Of a stretch of 64,000 nucleotides of DNA, positions 28,256-38,080 are shown one piece after another. This DNA comes from Burkholderiales bacterium (lineage in GTDB: Bacteria; Pseudomonadota; Gammaproteobacteria; Burkholderiales; Casimicrobiaceae), in contig JAIRJZ010000043.1 in NCBI GenBank assembly GCA_031260355.1, positions 1 through 64,000 on the forward strand, written 5' to 3'. The notes under the pieces are model-generated. The model worked only from the letters and a program-made list of their open reading frames with translations. It made no database searches and was not told where the DNA came from. The stretch's first letter is position 1; the number at the start of each line of letters is the position of its first letter. Position numbers and translations under genes: made by a program.

Positions 28256-29344
28256 TCAGGCTCGGCGCAGCGATATTTCACCGGCGGTATAGCGGCCACG
28301 GCGGCTGTCCTTGCTGACCTCGGAGCCTTCGGCGAGTACCAGCGCGCCGCTGGCGTCAACGCCGGCAACGGTGCCGCGAACGGTCTGGCCGTCCGGCAGC
28401 AGCAGTTTGACCGGCTTGTTCTGATAAGTGTGCCGGCGCTGCCATTCCGGCGCGAAGGCGACGAAGCCGCGCTGGGCGTAATCGGCGAGCGCCGATGCCA
28501 TTTCCAGCAGTACACGAGCCAGCAACGCTTCGCGCGAAGGCAGGTCTTTTTTGATCGACGCCAGATCGGATACCGCTTGCGGGATGTCGCCGCGCGCCGT
28601 TTTTGGCAGCACGAGGTTGAGGGCGACGCCGATCACCGCCTGCGACGGTCCCAGCGCGTCGCCGTTCAGTTCCACCAGAATGCCGCCGAGCTTGTGGTAA
28701 CGGTGCACCAGATCGTTCGGCCATTTGAGTTCAATCCCGGTGAACCCCTCTTTCTCCAGCGCCCGCGCCACCGCCACGCTCATCGCCAGAGACATTCCGG
28801 CCAGAAAACCGGCACCCTGCTCGAAGCGCCAGCCCAGCGAAAACATCAAACTGCCGCCGGGCAGACCCAGCCATGGGCGACCGCGGCGGCCACGACCCTC
28901 GCTCTGCCATTCGGTGGTCAGCGCCAGCCCGTGGATGTCATGACGCGGGATCCGGCGCATCAACTCGCTCGATGTTGAATCGATTTGTTCGGCCCATTCG
29001 AGGGTAAGTGACTGGGGCGTTTGAACATCCTCCACCGTGTGGATGACGGAAGGATGCAACACCGTTTGCTGCCGCGGCTTTTTCTTGATGTCGATGGGCA
29101 ATGACGCGCCCAGCGCCACGCAGGCATCGCGCCAGACGGCGAGGTCGAATCGGTGGTAGGGTTTGGCGAGTTGGTAACCGCGACCGGGAACGCGGGTGAT
29201 GCCGATACCGGCGGCCTCGAGTTCCTGAATCAGCGCCGGAAGGCGTCCTTTGGGTATTTCCAGTTGCGCAGCAAGCGTCGGTCCGGCACCGGGCGCTTCG
29301 GCATTGAGCAGGCGTAACAGGGAAAAACTCTTGGGGGTCAGCAC
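28256..29344 (-). CDS. birA: Biotin-[acetyl-CoA-carboxylase] ligase BirA
   Basis: Attaches biotin to carboxyl-carrier proteins and may repress biotin genes. The 362-residue protein has an N-terminal helix-turn-helix (about 5-65: 'LLRLLNAEAPGAGPTLAAQL'), an unusual ~30-residue segment rich in Lys/Gln ('DIKKKPRQQT'), then the catalytic domain with 'IDSTSSELMRRI', the biotinyl-AMP loop 'GRGRRGRPWLG' and 'LKWPNDLVHRYHKLGG'. The C-terminal SH3-like part has 'GTVAGVDASGALVL'. Start is a GTG at 29344 without a strong Shine-Dalgarno. First gene of the coaX-SPOR-metH run. Confidence 0.94.
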   Translation of the reverse strand: MLTPKSFSLLRLLNAEAPGAGPTLAAQLEIPKGRLPALIQELEAAGIGITRVPGRGYQLAKPYHRFDLAVWRDACVALGASLPIDIKKKPRQQTVLHPSVIHTVEDVQTPQSLTLEWAEQIDSTSSELMRRIPRHDIHGLALTTEWQSEGRGRRGRPWLGLPGGSLMFSLGWRFEQGAGFLAGMSLAMSVAVARALEKEGFTGIELKWPNDLVHRYHKLGGILVELNGDALGPSQAVIGVALNLVLPKTARGDIPQAVSDLASIKKDLPSREALLARVLLEMASALADYAQRGFVAFAPEWQRRHTYQNKPVKLLLPDGQTVRGTVAGVDASGALVLAEGSEVSKDSRRGRYTAGEISLRRA

Positions 29345-29420
29345 AATTTGCGTTTCAAGCAGCCAAGCCGGCTGATAAGTGCTGACTATAGCAGAAGCCT
29401 TTCCGACAACCTAGTAGCAC

Positions 29421-30422
29421 TTATGCTGAAGTTGTCCCGGAACTTGTCCAATCATCAAATTGCGGCGCGTCGGGGACGTGCGACAGATCCGGCGGGCACC
29501 AAGCCGCTTCCAAGTGCGCCAGCAACGCCGTGGCCTGATCGCTGCTGATGTCTTCGCCGAGCTTGACCCGGGCCGGCGTTTCGCCGGTGATCAGATGGCG
29601 CCGCCGACGTCGCAACGTCTTGGCGATTTCGTTGAGATCGGCGATGCGCAGCGATGCCGCCGAGGAAGGCTTGACCCGTGCCCTCAGTGCCCCGCCGCGG
29701 TTGTTGTCGAGACGTATTGCCAGGAACAAGCCGATTTGCGCCTGCGAAATATCGACAGGCTGTGCTTTACGCGCCAGACGTGGCAGCCAGCGATCCATCC
29801 ACAGGATTTGCTGGGGCGACAAGGCCGACAGGTTGGCAAGGTCGATCAGCAGCGTATGGAGGTATGTCGAGTAACAACTGACCCGGTTTTCGGTGGTCAG
29901 CAGTTTGTCGGTGACATTTTCGAACGAGCATTGCAGGATTTCGGAGAAGCGGTAGTAGGCGTGGGTTTCCTTCCACAACTCTGCCGGGAACGGCTTCTGG
30001 GCGAGCGCGTGAATCAGCCGCAACTGTTTGCTGATGAACAACGCTTGTTGCAGGAAGAAGGCTTTATGCGGTGCCAATCCGGGGTCGCCGTCGAGCAGTG
30101 CGCGCAGGCTGAGCGAGTAGTGCGCCCACAACGCCCGCCACAGCGCAACATCCTCGGAAAACGCCTGACCTTCGTTGGGGGACAAGCGCCGCCAGCGGTT
30201 GTGCAGGCCCATCACCAGTACCCGGCACACTTCCGTCAACCGGAAACGTTCGAACGCGGACATGGAGGCGTCGAGCGCAAGCTCGATTTCGGTACGCAAC
30301 TGGATACTGGCCTGCGGCAATTCGGCGGCAAAAAGCTGGGTGGCCCAGCCTTTCTGCATGAGCCGGTGCGGCGTCGCTGATGATGCGGAGGGGAGGGCGG
30401 CGCTGGAGGGGGTGTCGCTCAT
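29421..30422 (-). CDS. Unknown alpha-helical protein coupled to HIT gene
   Basis: Soluble 333-residue protein with no signal peptide or membrane segment and no catalytic motif that I can recognise. The middle is predicted mainly helical ('LLIDLANLSALSPQQILWM'); the C-terminal third contains an Arg-rich segment ('LRRRRRHLITGETPARVKL'). Its ATG overlaps the stop of the HIT gene by four bases, so the two are translated together. The family is not recognised; it resembles conserved betaproteobacterial proteins of unknown function only in general character. Confidence 0.7.
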   Translation of the reverse strand: MSDTPSSAALPSASSATPHRLMQKGWATQLFAAELPQASIQLRTEIELALDASMSAFERFRLTEVCRVLVMGLHNRWRRLSPNEGQAFSEDVALWRALWAHYSLSLRALLDGDPGLAPHKAFFLQQALFISKQLRLIHALAQKPFPAELWKETHAYYRFSEILQCSFENVTDKLLTTENRVSCYSTYLHTLLIDLANLSALSPQQILWMDRWLPRLARKAQPVDISQAQIGLFLAIRLDNNRGGALRARVKPSSAASLRIADLNEIAKTLRRRRRHLITGETPARVKLGEDISSDQATALLAHLEAAWCPPDLSHVPDAPQFDDWTSSGTTSA

Positions 30423-30874
30423 GATATTTTCCTCTCAGCCGGGGCGGGCGGCGTGCTTAAAGCTTTCACCAGATGCGCTTCCAGGGATTCGGCAAAGCGG
30501 GGAGGCAGCATCCGGGCGGCGCCGGGTCGCTGGCGAGCGCCCCAGACGGATTGCGGGAAATGGGAGTCATCGGCAAAACGCGGGATGACATGCCAATGCA
30601 GGTGCGGCGTGATGTTGCCCAGACTGGCCAGATTCACTTTGTCCGGCGTCAACAACGTGCGCAGGGTTGTTTCCGTTGCCGCGATGACTTCGATACAGTG
30701 TTGGCGGTCGGCGACAGTGAGGTCGGTGAACTCCGTGGCGTGTTCGTCCCAGATCACCCGGCAAAAACCGGGAAATGGCTCGTCGGTCAGCACCACACGG
30801 CATCGCGCATCGCGGTACACCGCATGACCGCCGTCGCCGGAACAGAACGGGCAATCGGGAACGGAATGTTTCAT
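30419..30874 (-). CDS. HIT-family nucleotide hydrolase/transferase
   Basis: Histidine-triad protein of 151 residues. The active-site motif reads HLHWHVIPR (HxHxH) and the upstream conserved 'LASLGNITPHLH' strand is present. Near the N-terminus 'CPFCSGDGGHAVYRD' resembles the HIT family's first strand with a Cys pair. Such proteins hydrolyse nucleoside phosphoramidates or dinucleotides; the substrate here is not known. First gene of a two-gene unit with the unknown gene 29421-30422. Confidence 0.88.
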   Translation of the reverse strand: MKHSVPDCPFCSGDGGHAVYRDARCRVVLTDEPFPGFCRVIWDEHATEFTDLTVADRQHCIEVIAATETTLRTLLTPDKVNLASLGNITPHLHWHVIPRFADDSHFPQSVWGARQRPGAARMLPPRFAESLEAHLVKALSTPPAPAERKIS

Positions 30875-31060
30875 AAAGACACTATACCATTACCCGGTTC
30901 ATGCGAGCGTCGTTTTTTATGGGTGGGGATCAGGCGTCAGGGTTTTGCTGATTCTTGATGGATACCTCCGTCGCTTCCGCGGAGGCGGGGGCCCGGGCAT
31001 TCTTCCTCCGGATTCCCAGCGCTCGCGGGGAGTGATGTTCCTGCGCCGGGGCGATGCTTC

Positions 31061-31103
31061 TCTCCTCTCTCCCCTTGCGGGAGAGAGGCCGGGAGAGAGG
31101 GGG
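31061..31103. repeat. CTCTCCCC/GGGGAGAG palindrome downstream of glpK
   Basis: Copy of the dispersed palindrome family: CTCTCTCCCCTTGCGGGAG followed by a G-rich tail GGGAGAGAGGGG. It lies between the glpK stop and the HIT gene, in the position of a terminator. The rest of 30875-31116 has no gene. Confidence 0.65.
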
Positions 31104-31116
31104 GCGCGGCACTTTG

Positions 31117-32613
31117 TTACCCCGATTCCTGGTTCGCCCACCCTTTCGCCCGTTCCACCGCCCGTTGCCATTGTGCCCGTGCGGTTTGCCGTTGATCGAC
31201 CGAGATCGCCGGTTCGAACACGCGGTCGATTTTCCAGCGCGCCGCCAGCGTCTCGGTGTCGCGCCAGTAACCGACGGCCAGCCCTGCCAGTTGCGCGGCG
31301 CCAAGCGCAGTGGTTTCCTGGTTCTGTGGGCGCACGACCGGCACCCCGAGCAGATCGGCCTGGATTTGCATCAACAGATTGTCGGTGGTGGCGCCGCCAT
31401 CGACACGCAGTTCGGTCAACGCTTCGCCGGTATCGCGGTTCATCGCGTCCAGTACATCGGCGCATTGCAGCGCGATCGCTTCCAGCGCGGCGCGGGCGAT
31501 GTGCGCGTCCTGCGTACCGCGCGTCAACCCGATGATCGTGCCGCGCGCGTAAGCATCCCAGTGCGGCGCCCCCAGACCGGCAAACGCCGGGACGAAAAAG
31601 ACCCCGCCGTTGTCCGGCACTTTTTTCGCCAGCGCTTCGATATCGGCGGTGCGGCGGATGATCTTCAACCCGTCGCGCAGCCACTGCACGATGGCACCGC
31701 CGATGAAAACGCTGCCTTCCAGCGCGTACTGCGTTTCGAGATGACCGCATTGCCAAGCGATGGTAGCGACCAGTTGGTGCGCCGAGGCGACCGGCGCCGT
31801 GCCGGTGTGGCGCAACAAAAAACAGCCGGTGCCGTACGTGTTCTTTGCCAGTCCGGGACGGTGACATGCCTGACCGAATAGTGCCGCTTGCTGATCGCCG
31901 GCAATGCCCGCAATCGGCACCCGCACGCCATCGAACACCGCTTCGGCGCACACGCCGGAAGACGGCACCACGCGCGGCAGCATCGCTGACGGAATGTTGA
32001 ACAGCGCCAGCAACGCATCATCCCAGCGGTGGTCGTGGATGTTGTAAAGCAGAGTGCGGCTGGCATTGCTGACATCGGTCAAATGGTCGCGACCCTGCGT
32101 CAGTTGCCAGACCAGCCAACTGTCAACCGTGCCGAACGCCACCTCGCCGCGTTCGGCGCGAACGCGCAGTTGCGGCACATGGTCGAGCAGCCATTGCAAC
32201 TTGCTTGCCGAAAAATAGGCGTCGAGCACCAGCCCGGTTTTGGCGCGCAGCATTTCGGTTCGTCCTTGCGCGCGCAATTGATCGCATAAAGTGGCAGTGC
32301 GGCGATCCTGCCAGACGAGGGCGGGCGCTAACGGCTCGCCGGTTTTTTTGTCCCAGACCAGCGTGGTTTCGCGCTGGTTGGTGATGCCGATGGCGGTGAT
32401 GTCACGGAGGTGCAGACCGGCTTTGGCCAGCGCGCCGTGCAGAACCGCCAGTTGTGTTGACCAGATCGCCATCGGATCGTGCTCGACCCAGCCCGGCTGC
32501 GGGAAATTTTGCGGAAACTCTTGCTGCGCCATCGCCACGACGCGCCCGTCGGCATCGAACACCAGCGCCCGCGAACTGGTCGTCCCCTGATCCAGCGAGA
32601 GAATGAAAGACAT
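31117..32613 (-). CDS. glpK: Glycerol kinase
   Basis: FGGY-family kinase (498 residues) that makes sn-glycerol 3-phosphate from glycerol and ATP. Seen: '[16 protein letters not shown]' (phosphate-binding), '[11 protein letters not shown]', '[17 protein letters not shown]', '[14 protein letters not shown]', and '[19 protein letters not shown]'. Start ATG 32613 has AAGGAAA upstream. No glpF or glpD gene is adjacent, so uptake and oxidation genes lie elsewhere. Divergent from the secreted protein gene at 32776. Confidence 0.96.
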   Translation of the reverse strand: MSFILSLDQGTTSSRALVFDADGRVVAMAQQEFPQNFPQPGWVEHDPMAIWSTQLAVLHGALAKAGLHLRDITAIGITNQRETTLVWDKKTGEPLAPALVWQDRRTATLCDQLRAQGRTEMLRAKTGLVLDAYFSASKLQWLLDHVPQLRVRAERGEVAFGTVDSWLVWQLTQGRDHLTDVSNASRTLLYNIHDHRWDDALLALFNIPSAMLPRVVPSSGVCAEAVFDGVRVPIAGIAGDQQAALFGQACHRPGLAKNTYGTGCFLLRHTGTAPVASAHQLVATIAWQCGHLETQYALEGSVFIGGAIVQWLRDGLKIIRRTADIEALAKKVPDNGGVFFVPAFAGLGAPHWDAYARGTIIGLTRGTQDAHIARAALEAIALQCADVLDAMNRDTGEALTELRVDGGATTDNLLMQIQADLLGVPVVRPQNQETTALGAAQLAGLAVGYWRDTETLAARWKIDRVFEPAISVDQRQTARAQWQRAVERAKGWANQESG

Positions 32614-32775
32614 GACCGTGTTTCCTTGAGCGGCGGAGGGATATTGTACGCGGTAGGCAGGGGTCAGGAGATCGCGCCTCCTACGACAAGGTTGGTGTTA
32701 CAAAAGAGAGAGAAAATGAGCGTATCATCGGGCACGAAGCCGTCATTTTTGACAGTAACGTACAGGAGTTACGCT

Positions 32776-34284
32776 ATGAGCACATTCAGGAAAAAGGCGC
32801 TTTGTGCTGTTCTGGCAGGCGTGGGCGCGGCGGGATGGATCGGGTCGGCGCAAGCCGTGAGCCTCAACCCGGCTGGACTGGGGCAGGTGTTGATTTACCC
32901 GTATTACACAGTTCGCGATAGCGGAAGCGGTAATGCGTTCAACTCGTTGATGTCGGTCGTCAACCACACGGAGAGAGCTAAAGCCGTCAGAGTTCGTTTC
33001 CTTGAAGGCAAGGCTTCGCAGGAAGTTCTGGACTTCAACCTGTATTTGTCGCAGGAAGATGTGTGGACTGCCGCCATCGTTCCGACGGATGACGGAACCG
33101 GCGCCAAGATCATGACGCATGACACCTCGTGTACATCACCGCCCATTCCGGCGGGCGGGCAGCCGTTTAGCACGGTTCTCTTCAGTGCCTCGTATGCTGA
33201 CGGTGAAGACGCAACGGCTGACCGGACCAAGGAGGGCTACGCTGAAATCATCGAGATGGCGGACATCGTGACAGGCAGCGCTACGGAAAAAAATGTGACA
33301 CACGCGACAGTTGCCGGTTGGTGGAAGCCGCTTAACTGCGGGGGTGTTTGGGGTGACTGGAGCAAACCTTCATGGGTCGATAGTGATCTGGTCGGCGGGT
33401 CGGGTGGCTTGTCCGGCAGCATGACGCTGATCAGCGTCAACGAGGCGCAGGGTGTGGCGTTTAAGGCGACGGCGCTGGACGGCTTCTTCAAGGGAACGGA
33501 GGCAAAGGATAACCTTTGGGCGCCCGCTGGAAGCATCGAACCAAATCTTGCCTCGGTTTACCCAAAGGTATCAACGGTCGTGGACGGGTTCAATGCCTAT
33601 GTGACAACTTGGCCATCGAATTCCGGCGCCGATCCGGTATCGGCGGTGTTAATGAGCCAATCGGTTTACAACGAGTATGTGCTGGATAAAACAATCGCCG
33701 CGAAGACCGACTGGCTCATCACGATGCCAACGAAGCGGTTTTATTATGACGCGGCCAACGGTGATGGAAGGCCGCTGAAAGCCGGTTATAAACTCTTCCA
33801 GCGCGACTTTATCAAAGGTGGTGCTTGTGAAAGCTTCCCGTTGATTGGGAAGTATTTTGACCGCGAAGAGAGGAGGGTGGTGATGGCCGGTTTTCCGGGG
33901 CAACCGCAGCCATCGTGGAACTTGTGCTGGGGAGCCAATATTGTCACCTTTGGCTGGATGGGAACGGCTTCGGTGTTCCACGCGAAAAACCGCGTAACGT
34001 TGCCGGTCGCGTTCGAGAACGGTTGGGCGCGGCTTACGTTTGATGCGAACCAAGGCTACCGTCAACTGACCGGTGGGACGACGCAGTGGATTGATTCGTC
34101 GGCGATGCCGCCGACAGTGAACTCGAAGAACGAAATCACGTTTACCGGGCTACCGATGCTGGGCTTTGCCGTTCAACAATTCAACAACGGCGAAGTTCCG
34201 AGTTCAGTTCCGGGTGGCAAAGTTTGGGCGAGTTATGCGGGACGTATTGAACACAGCTTTGAAAAACGAATCGACGTTAAATAA
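32776..34284 (+). CDS. Secreted protein of unknown function
   Basis: Protein of 502 residues with a clear signal peptide ('CAVLAGVGAAGWIGSAQA', cleavage after AQA). The mature part begins 'VSLNPAGLGQVLIYPYYTVR' and has few cysteines, many aromatic residues and a beta-rich character. No catalytic motif, membrane segment or sorting signal is evident. ATG 32776 is preceded by CAGGAG. It is followed by a strong terminator and is monocistronic. It seems to belong to a group of roughly 500-residue exported betaproteobacterial proteins of unknown role; possibly a surface protein. Confidence 0.78.
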   Translation: MSTFRKKALCAVLAGVGAAGWIGSAQAVSLNPAGLGQVLIYPYYTVRDSGSGNAFNSLMSVVNHTERAKAVRVRFLEGKASQEVLDFNLYLSQEDVWTAAIVPTDDGTGAKIMTHDTSCTSPPIPAGGQPFSTVLFSASYADGEDATADRTKEGYAEIIEMADIVTGSATEKNVTHATVAGWWKPLNCGGVWGDWSKPSWVDSDLVGGSGGLSGSMTLISVNEAQGVAFKATALDGFFKGTEAKDNLWAPAGSIEPNLASVYPKVSTVVDGFNAYVTTWPSNSGADPVSAVLMSQSVYNEYVLDKTIAAKTDWLITMPTKRFYYDAANGDGRPLKAGYKLFQRDFIKGGACESFPLIGKYFDREERRVVMAGFPGQPQPSWNLCWGANIVTFGWMGTASVFHAKNRVTLPVAFENGWARLTFDANQGYRQLTGGTTQWIDSSAMPPTVNSKNEITFTGLPMLGFAVQQFNNGEVPSSVPGGKVWASYAGRIEHSFEKRIDVK

Positions 34285-34300
34285 GGCTTTTCTTACGCGA

Positions 34301-34330
34301 CAAAAACGGGGGCTTTGGCTCCCGTTTTTG
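34301..34330 (+). terminator. Rho-independent terminator after the secreted-protein gene
   Basis: CAAAAACGGG (34301-34310) pairs with CCCGTTTTTG (34321-34330), with GGC..GCT extending the stem and a short loop. It begins 16 bases after the stop codon and ends in a T run. Confidence 0.88.
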
Positions 34331-34332
34331 CT

Positions 34333-34425
34333 TGTCATTCTGCGCGTAGTCGCAGAATCCAAAAAGATTGTCTTGCGCGAAGAGGTGAGAATTTCTTTGT
34401 GTTCTTTGCGGTTAAACCATGTTTT
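34333..34425. repeat. Dispersed repeats downstream of the dgt gene
   Basis: A partial copy of the CATTC..GCAGAATCC repeat (about 34333-34363) and a TTTGTGTTCTTTGCGGTTAA copy (about 34397-34418). Both families occur at several other gaps in the window. No gene in the gap 34331-34471. Confidence 0.6.
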
Positions 34426-34471
34426 TTTGTTCCCGGATTGCGCTTCGCTTATCCGGGCTACTTCCTGCTCC

Positions 34472-35869
34472 CTACCCCGGCAACTCAATTCCTTTCAGCC
34501 GCCGGTACAGCGTGATCGCGTACGAATCGGTCATGCCGCAGACGAAATCGATTACTTTCAACAAGCGCAGATAAGGGTCGGCATCGGGGGTGTTACCGTT
34601 GCCGAGAAACTGCGCCGGCAGCAGCGGTATCAGAACGCGGCTGCGGATCGGCGCGCTTTCTTTGGTCGGCGCCTCAAACCGTTCCGAGACGGCGGTAAAG
34701 AAAAGATCGAGCAGACCGGAGAGCACTTCGCAGCCCGCCGCTTCGATTTCCATCGCTGACCGCGCCACATAGACTTTTTCGTGCGACAGGTCTTCGATTT
34801 GTTTCAGCGTCGCGGCGACTTGCGTTTCGCCGAGCAATTCTTCGTCGTAATCGCCGTTGACGATGTCTTCTTCGTGGCTCAAAAAAATCTCGGCGATTTC
34901 CTCGACCAGCCGACCGATCGCTTTGGCGCGCAGGTATTCGATGCGTTCTTTCGGTTCGACGATGTTGTTGAGCCGGGTTGCCCGCGCTTCACCGCCGGCG
35001 ACGCTTAGCAACAATGTTTCGACATCTTTCGCCGGGAGGACGCCGATGCGCGCTGCGTCTTCGAGATCGACGATGCGGTAACAAATGTCGTCGGCGGCTT
35101 CGACCAGAAACGCCAACGGATGCCGCCGCCAGGCGCCGACGGTTCGTTCAATCATCCCCACCGTCGTCGCTGCTTCCCGGAAAAGCGCCGCCTCGCTCTG
35201 GAAAAAGCCGAACTTCCTGGCCGAACGGCCATCAAGCGGCGTTTCTACTTTCGAGGCGCAGGGATATTTGGCGAACGCCATCAGCGTTGCTGCCGTCAAC
35301 TGCAAACCGCCGCGGTTCGAAGGGCTTTGCAGCGTGGTCAGCACACGGAAACCTTGCGCGTTGCCCTCGTAACGTGCGAAGTCGGCGCGTTGCGCGCCGG
35401 TCAACGGCAAACGGTCGAGCGCGCCGCCCGGTTGCGTACACCATTCGCGGATCGCGTCCTCGCCCGCGTGTCCGAACGGCGGATTGCCGATATCGTGCGC
35501 CAAGCAGGCGGCGGCGATGACGGCGCCGAAATCCGAAGCGTGCAACACATCTTCCAGGCGGTGACGCGCCACCAGCACCCGGCCGACTGTCGCGCCCAGC
35601 GAGCGGCCGACGCACGACGCCTCCAGGCTGTGCGTCAACCGGTTGCGCACATAATCGCTCTGCGCCAGCGGAAACACCTGTGTCTTGTCTTTGAGCCGCC
35701 GGAACGCCGAACAAAAAACGATACGATCGTAGTCTTGCTGGAACACGCTGCGATCGGGCGCCGGGGTGGCAGGCACTGTGGCGCCGACCCGACGCGGCGA
35801 AAGAAAGCGGCGCCAGCGCTCCGCCAACGCGGTCGAAGGTGTCGTCGAAGTGTTCATGGAAGCAGTCAT
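34472..35869 (-). CDS. dgt: Deoxyguanosinetriphosphate triphosphohydrolase
   Basis: HD-domain dNTPase (465 residues) hydrolysing dGTP to deoxyguanosine and triphosphate. Family features: 'DYDRIVFCSAFRRLKDKTQV', metal His in 'NRLTHSLEAS', the HD pair in 'CLAHDIGNPPFGHAGE' and 'LVEAADDICYRIVDLEDA' (catalytic Asp). ATG 35869 is chosen because it overlaps the upstream stop by four bases; ATG 35857 is an alternative 4 codons in. It is downstream of the lipoprotein and pepP genes on the same strand. Confidence 0.95.
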   Translation of the reverse strand: MTASMNTSTTPSTALAERWRRFLSPRRVGATVPATPAPDRSVFQQDYDRIVFCSAFRRLKDKTQVFPLAQSDYVRNRLTHSLEASCVGRSLGATVGRVLVARHRLEDVLHASDFGAVIAAACLAHDIGNPPFGHAGEDAIREWCTQPGGALDRLPLTGAQRADFARYEGNAQGFRVLTTLQSPSNRGGLQLTAATLMAFAKYPCASKVETPLDGRSARKFGFFQSEAALFREAATTVGMIERTVGAWRRHPLAFLVEAADDICYRIVDLEDAARIGVLPAKDVETLLLSVAGGEARATRLNNIVEPKERIEYLRAKAIGRLVEEIAEIFLSHEEDIVNGDYDEELLGETQVAATLKQIEDLSHEKVYVARSAMEIEAAGCEVLSGLLDLFFTAVSERFEAPTKESAPIRSRVLIPLLPAQFLGNGNTPDADPYLRLLKVIDFVCGMTDSYAITLYRRLKGIELPG

Positions 35870-36711
35870 GGCGTCTGGCGTGTGACGAACAGCGTTTCCG
35901 CCGTCTCGGGATCGGTCTGCGGTGGCCGTGCCTTCAGGTGGCCGACGTATTCGAGCGCAAACTTTGCGTTGAATGACGGCACGTCGCCTTCGCGCATGTG
36001 CATGATGTCGTCGGGACTGACCCAGCGCGAAGCGGCGTCGGTGAGCGGCAACCCGGCTTGCCGGAAGGTTTCGAGTACGAACTGGGAGCAAAACAGCCCT
36101 TTCGTATCGAGGGGTGGCATCTGGATGACGCCCAGCGTGTGGTAGCAGCCGTAACGTACCTGACCGGGGAACACCGGCATTTCGCAGAGACGGCGCGTCA
36201 GCATGAACGGCGCCTGCAATACGACGCCGACCATGCTGTAGCGGTTGCCGACGTGCCAAAGCGCGATTTGGCGCAAGCTGTCGCGTTGCGTGTCGTCGAG
36301 GTTCGGATAACGGTAAACGGCGATGACGGTTTGTTCGTCGCGCATGCCGGTGACGGTGCCCAAAAGGACGCCGCTGCGAACGGCCTCGACGATATTGCCG
36401 TTGCCGATATACACCGCCGCATGGCTGACGGGCGACAGGCTGACCAGACGGATGCCCAGCGAAATCCAGTCATTATCGTCGGCGCTCAACAAGATGTCGC
36501 CGGTTTGCAGTGCCGCCTCTTCGATATCGCGCGGGCCGTTTTTGGGCGTCAATGCGCGCTGTTGTATTTGAAAACGCATCGGCGCGTTTTCGGCGGAAAC
36601 GGTTTGGGTCGCGCAACCGCTGACGAGAACGAAACTCAGCACAAATAGTCCCAGAGACAGCACTGATGTCGCGTACCGTATGCTGCCGGACATCGTCAAC
36701 TTTCTGTGCAC
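35866..36711 (-). CDS. Lipoprotein with permuted papain/NlpC-like (YiiX/YaeF-type) domain
   Basis: Protein of 281 residues. The N-terminal signal ends in a lipobox (LVSGC), so it is a probable lipoprotein. The domain (about 60-250) has 'LQTGDILLS', 'SHAAVYIGNGNIVEAV' (His) and 'GLFCSQFVLETFRQAG' (Cys); this His-before-Cys order is that of the circularly permuted NlpC/P60 group (YiiX/YaeF, DUF830). A peptidase or amidase role in the envelope is possible. It overlaps pepP by 16 bases and dgt by 4. ATG 36693 is an alternative start. Confidence 0.82.
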   Translation of the reverse strand: MHRKLTMSGSIRYATSVLSLGLFVLSFVLVSGCATQTVSAENAPMRFQIQQRALTPKNGPRDIEEAALQTGDILLSADDNDWISLGIRLVSLSPVSHAAVYIGNGNIVEAVRSGVLLGTVTGMRDEQTVIAVYRYPNLDDTQRDSLRQIALWHVGNRYSMVGVVLQAPFMLTRRLCEMPVFPGQVRYGCYHTLGVIQMPPLDTKGLFCSQFVLETFRQAGLPLTDAASRWVSPDDIMHMREGDVPSFNAKFALEYVGHLKARPPQTDPETAETLFVTRQTP

Positions 36712-38051
36712 AGTGCCTCCACTTCTGCCACGCTTTTCGGCGCGGCGGCGGTCAGGATGTCGATACCGTCGTTCGTGATCAACACGTCGTCTTCGATACG
36801 AACGCCGATGTTGTGGAAAGCGGCGGGAATGTCTTCGGCGGCGCCGATGTAGCAGCCGGGTTCGACGGTGAGCGCCATCCCCGCTTCGAGCAACGTCGGC
36901 GCTTCACCGTGATCGCCGCGCTGATAGTGCCCGGCGTCGTGCACATCGAGCCCGAGCCAGTGACCGGCGCGGTGCATGTAGAAACGCTTGAAGCTGCCGG
37001 TTTCGAGCGCGGCATCGAGCGAGCCTTCGATCAGTTTCAAATCGATCATGCCCTGCGCCAGCACACGCTCGGCGGCATCGTGAAAAGCGTGGAAAGGCGC
37101 GCCCGGTTTCAGCGCGTCGAAACAGGCGCGTTGCGCCGCCAGCACCAATTCATAAACGTCTTTTTGCGCGGCGCTGAAACGGCGACCGACCGGAAACGTG
37201 CGCGTGATATCGGCGGCGTAACTCTGATATTCGCCGCCGGCGTCGATCAGCAGCAAGTCACCGGCATTGATGGGGCAACGGTTGCCGACGTAGTGCAGTA
37301 CGCAGGCGTTTTCGGCGGCGGCGACGATCGCCGGATACGCCGATTGGGCGCCGTGGCGCAGAAACTCGTGCTGCAACTCGGCTTCAACCTGATACTCGAA
37401 GTGGCCGGGGCGCGCAAAACGCATCGCCCGGACATGCGCTTGCGCGGTGATGGCGGCGGCGTGGCGCATCAGCGCGATTTCAGCTTCGTCCTTGACCATT
37501 CGCATCGGATCGAGCGCATCGCGCACGTCGAGAAGGCAAGCCGGCGGCGTGTTGCCGGCGCGCGCTTGCGAGCGAACGGTTCCCAACAGTTGGGTAATGG
37601 TGCGATCCCAGTCGGGATAAAGGCCAAGCGGCGTCAGCAGCGCCGGCCGGTTCATCGTCAGTGCCGGCAACTGCTCGGTCAGCGTCGAAATAGGAAAAGC
37701 TTCGTCGAAAGCAAACGTTTCGCGGGCGGCCTCCGGGCCGAAGCGAAAACCGTCCCAGGTTTCGCGTTCGGGATTTTTCTCGCGGCAGAAGAGGAGGTGG
37801 CGCGTTTCTCCGGCGTTGTCGCACGACAACGCCAGCACGGCTTCGGGTTCGGGAAAACCGGAAAGGTAGGTGAAATAACTTTCCGGTCGGTAGGGGTACA
37901 AGGTGTCTCGGTTGCGAAAAACCTCCGGTGCCGTCGGCATCAGCACCAGTCCGCCGCCGTGCGTTTCCCGCACCGCCTGCAACAATCGCTCACGACGCCC
38001 CCGGTAATGAAAACCGTCGGGAATTTTGGGCGCGGTGGCGGGTCTCATCAT
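36696..38051 (-). CDS. pepP: Xaa-Pro aminopeptidase PepP
   Basis: M24 dinuclear manganese peptidase (451 residues) removing the N-terminal residue from Xaa-Pro peptides. The N-terminal aminopeptidase-P domain covers about 1-165 ('FTYLSGFPEPEAVLAL'). Metal ligands: Asp in 'LLIDAGGEYQSYAADITR' (two Asp), His in 'HRAGHWLGLDVHDAG', Glu in 'LTVEPGCYIG' and 'GVRIEDDVLIT'. Start ATG 38051 (tandem ATG). Divergent from the cyclo-ligase gene across 92 bases. Confidence 0.96.
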   Translation of the reverse strand: MMRPATAPKIPDGFHYRGRRERLLQAVRETHGGGLVLMPTAPEVFRNRDTLYPYRPESYFTYLSGFPEPEAVLALSCDNAGETRHLLFCREKNPERETWDGFRFGPEAARETFAFDEAFPISTLTEQLPALTMNRPALLTPLGLYPDWDRTITQLLGTVRSQARAGNTPPACLLDVRDALDPMRMVKDEAEIALMRHAAAITAQAHVRAMRFARPGHFEYQVEAELQHEFLRHGAQSAYPAIVAAAENACVLHYVGNRCPINAGDLLLIDAGGEYQSYAADITRTFPVGRRFSAAQKDVYELVLAAQRACFDALKPGAPFHAFHDAAERVLAQGMIDLKLIEGSLDAALETGSFKRFYMHRAGHWLGLDVHDAGHYQRGDHGEAPTLLEAGMALTVEPGCYIGAAEDIPAAFHNIGVRIEDDVLITNDGIDILTAAAPKSVAEVEALCTES

Positions 38052-38080
38052 CGGAAGCCGTTTTCGATAAAGGCTTTCAT

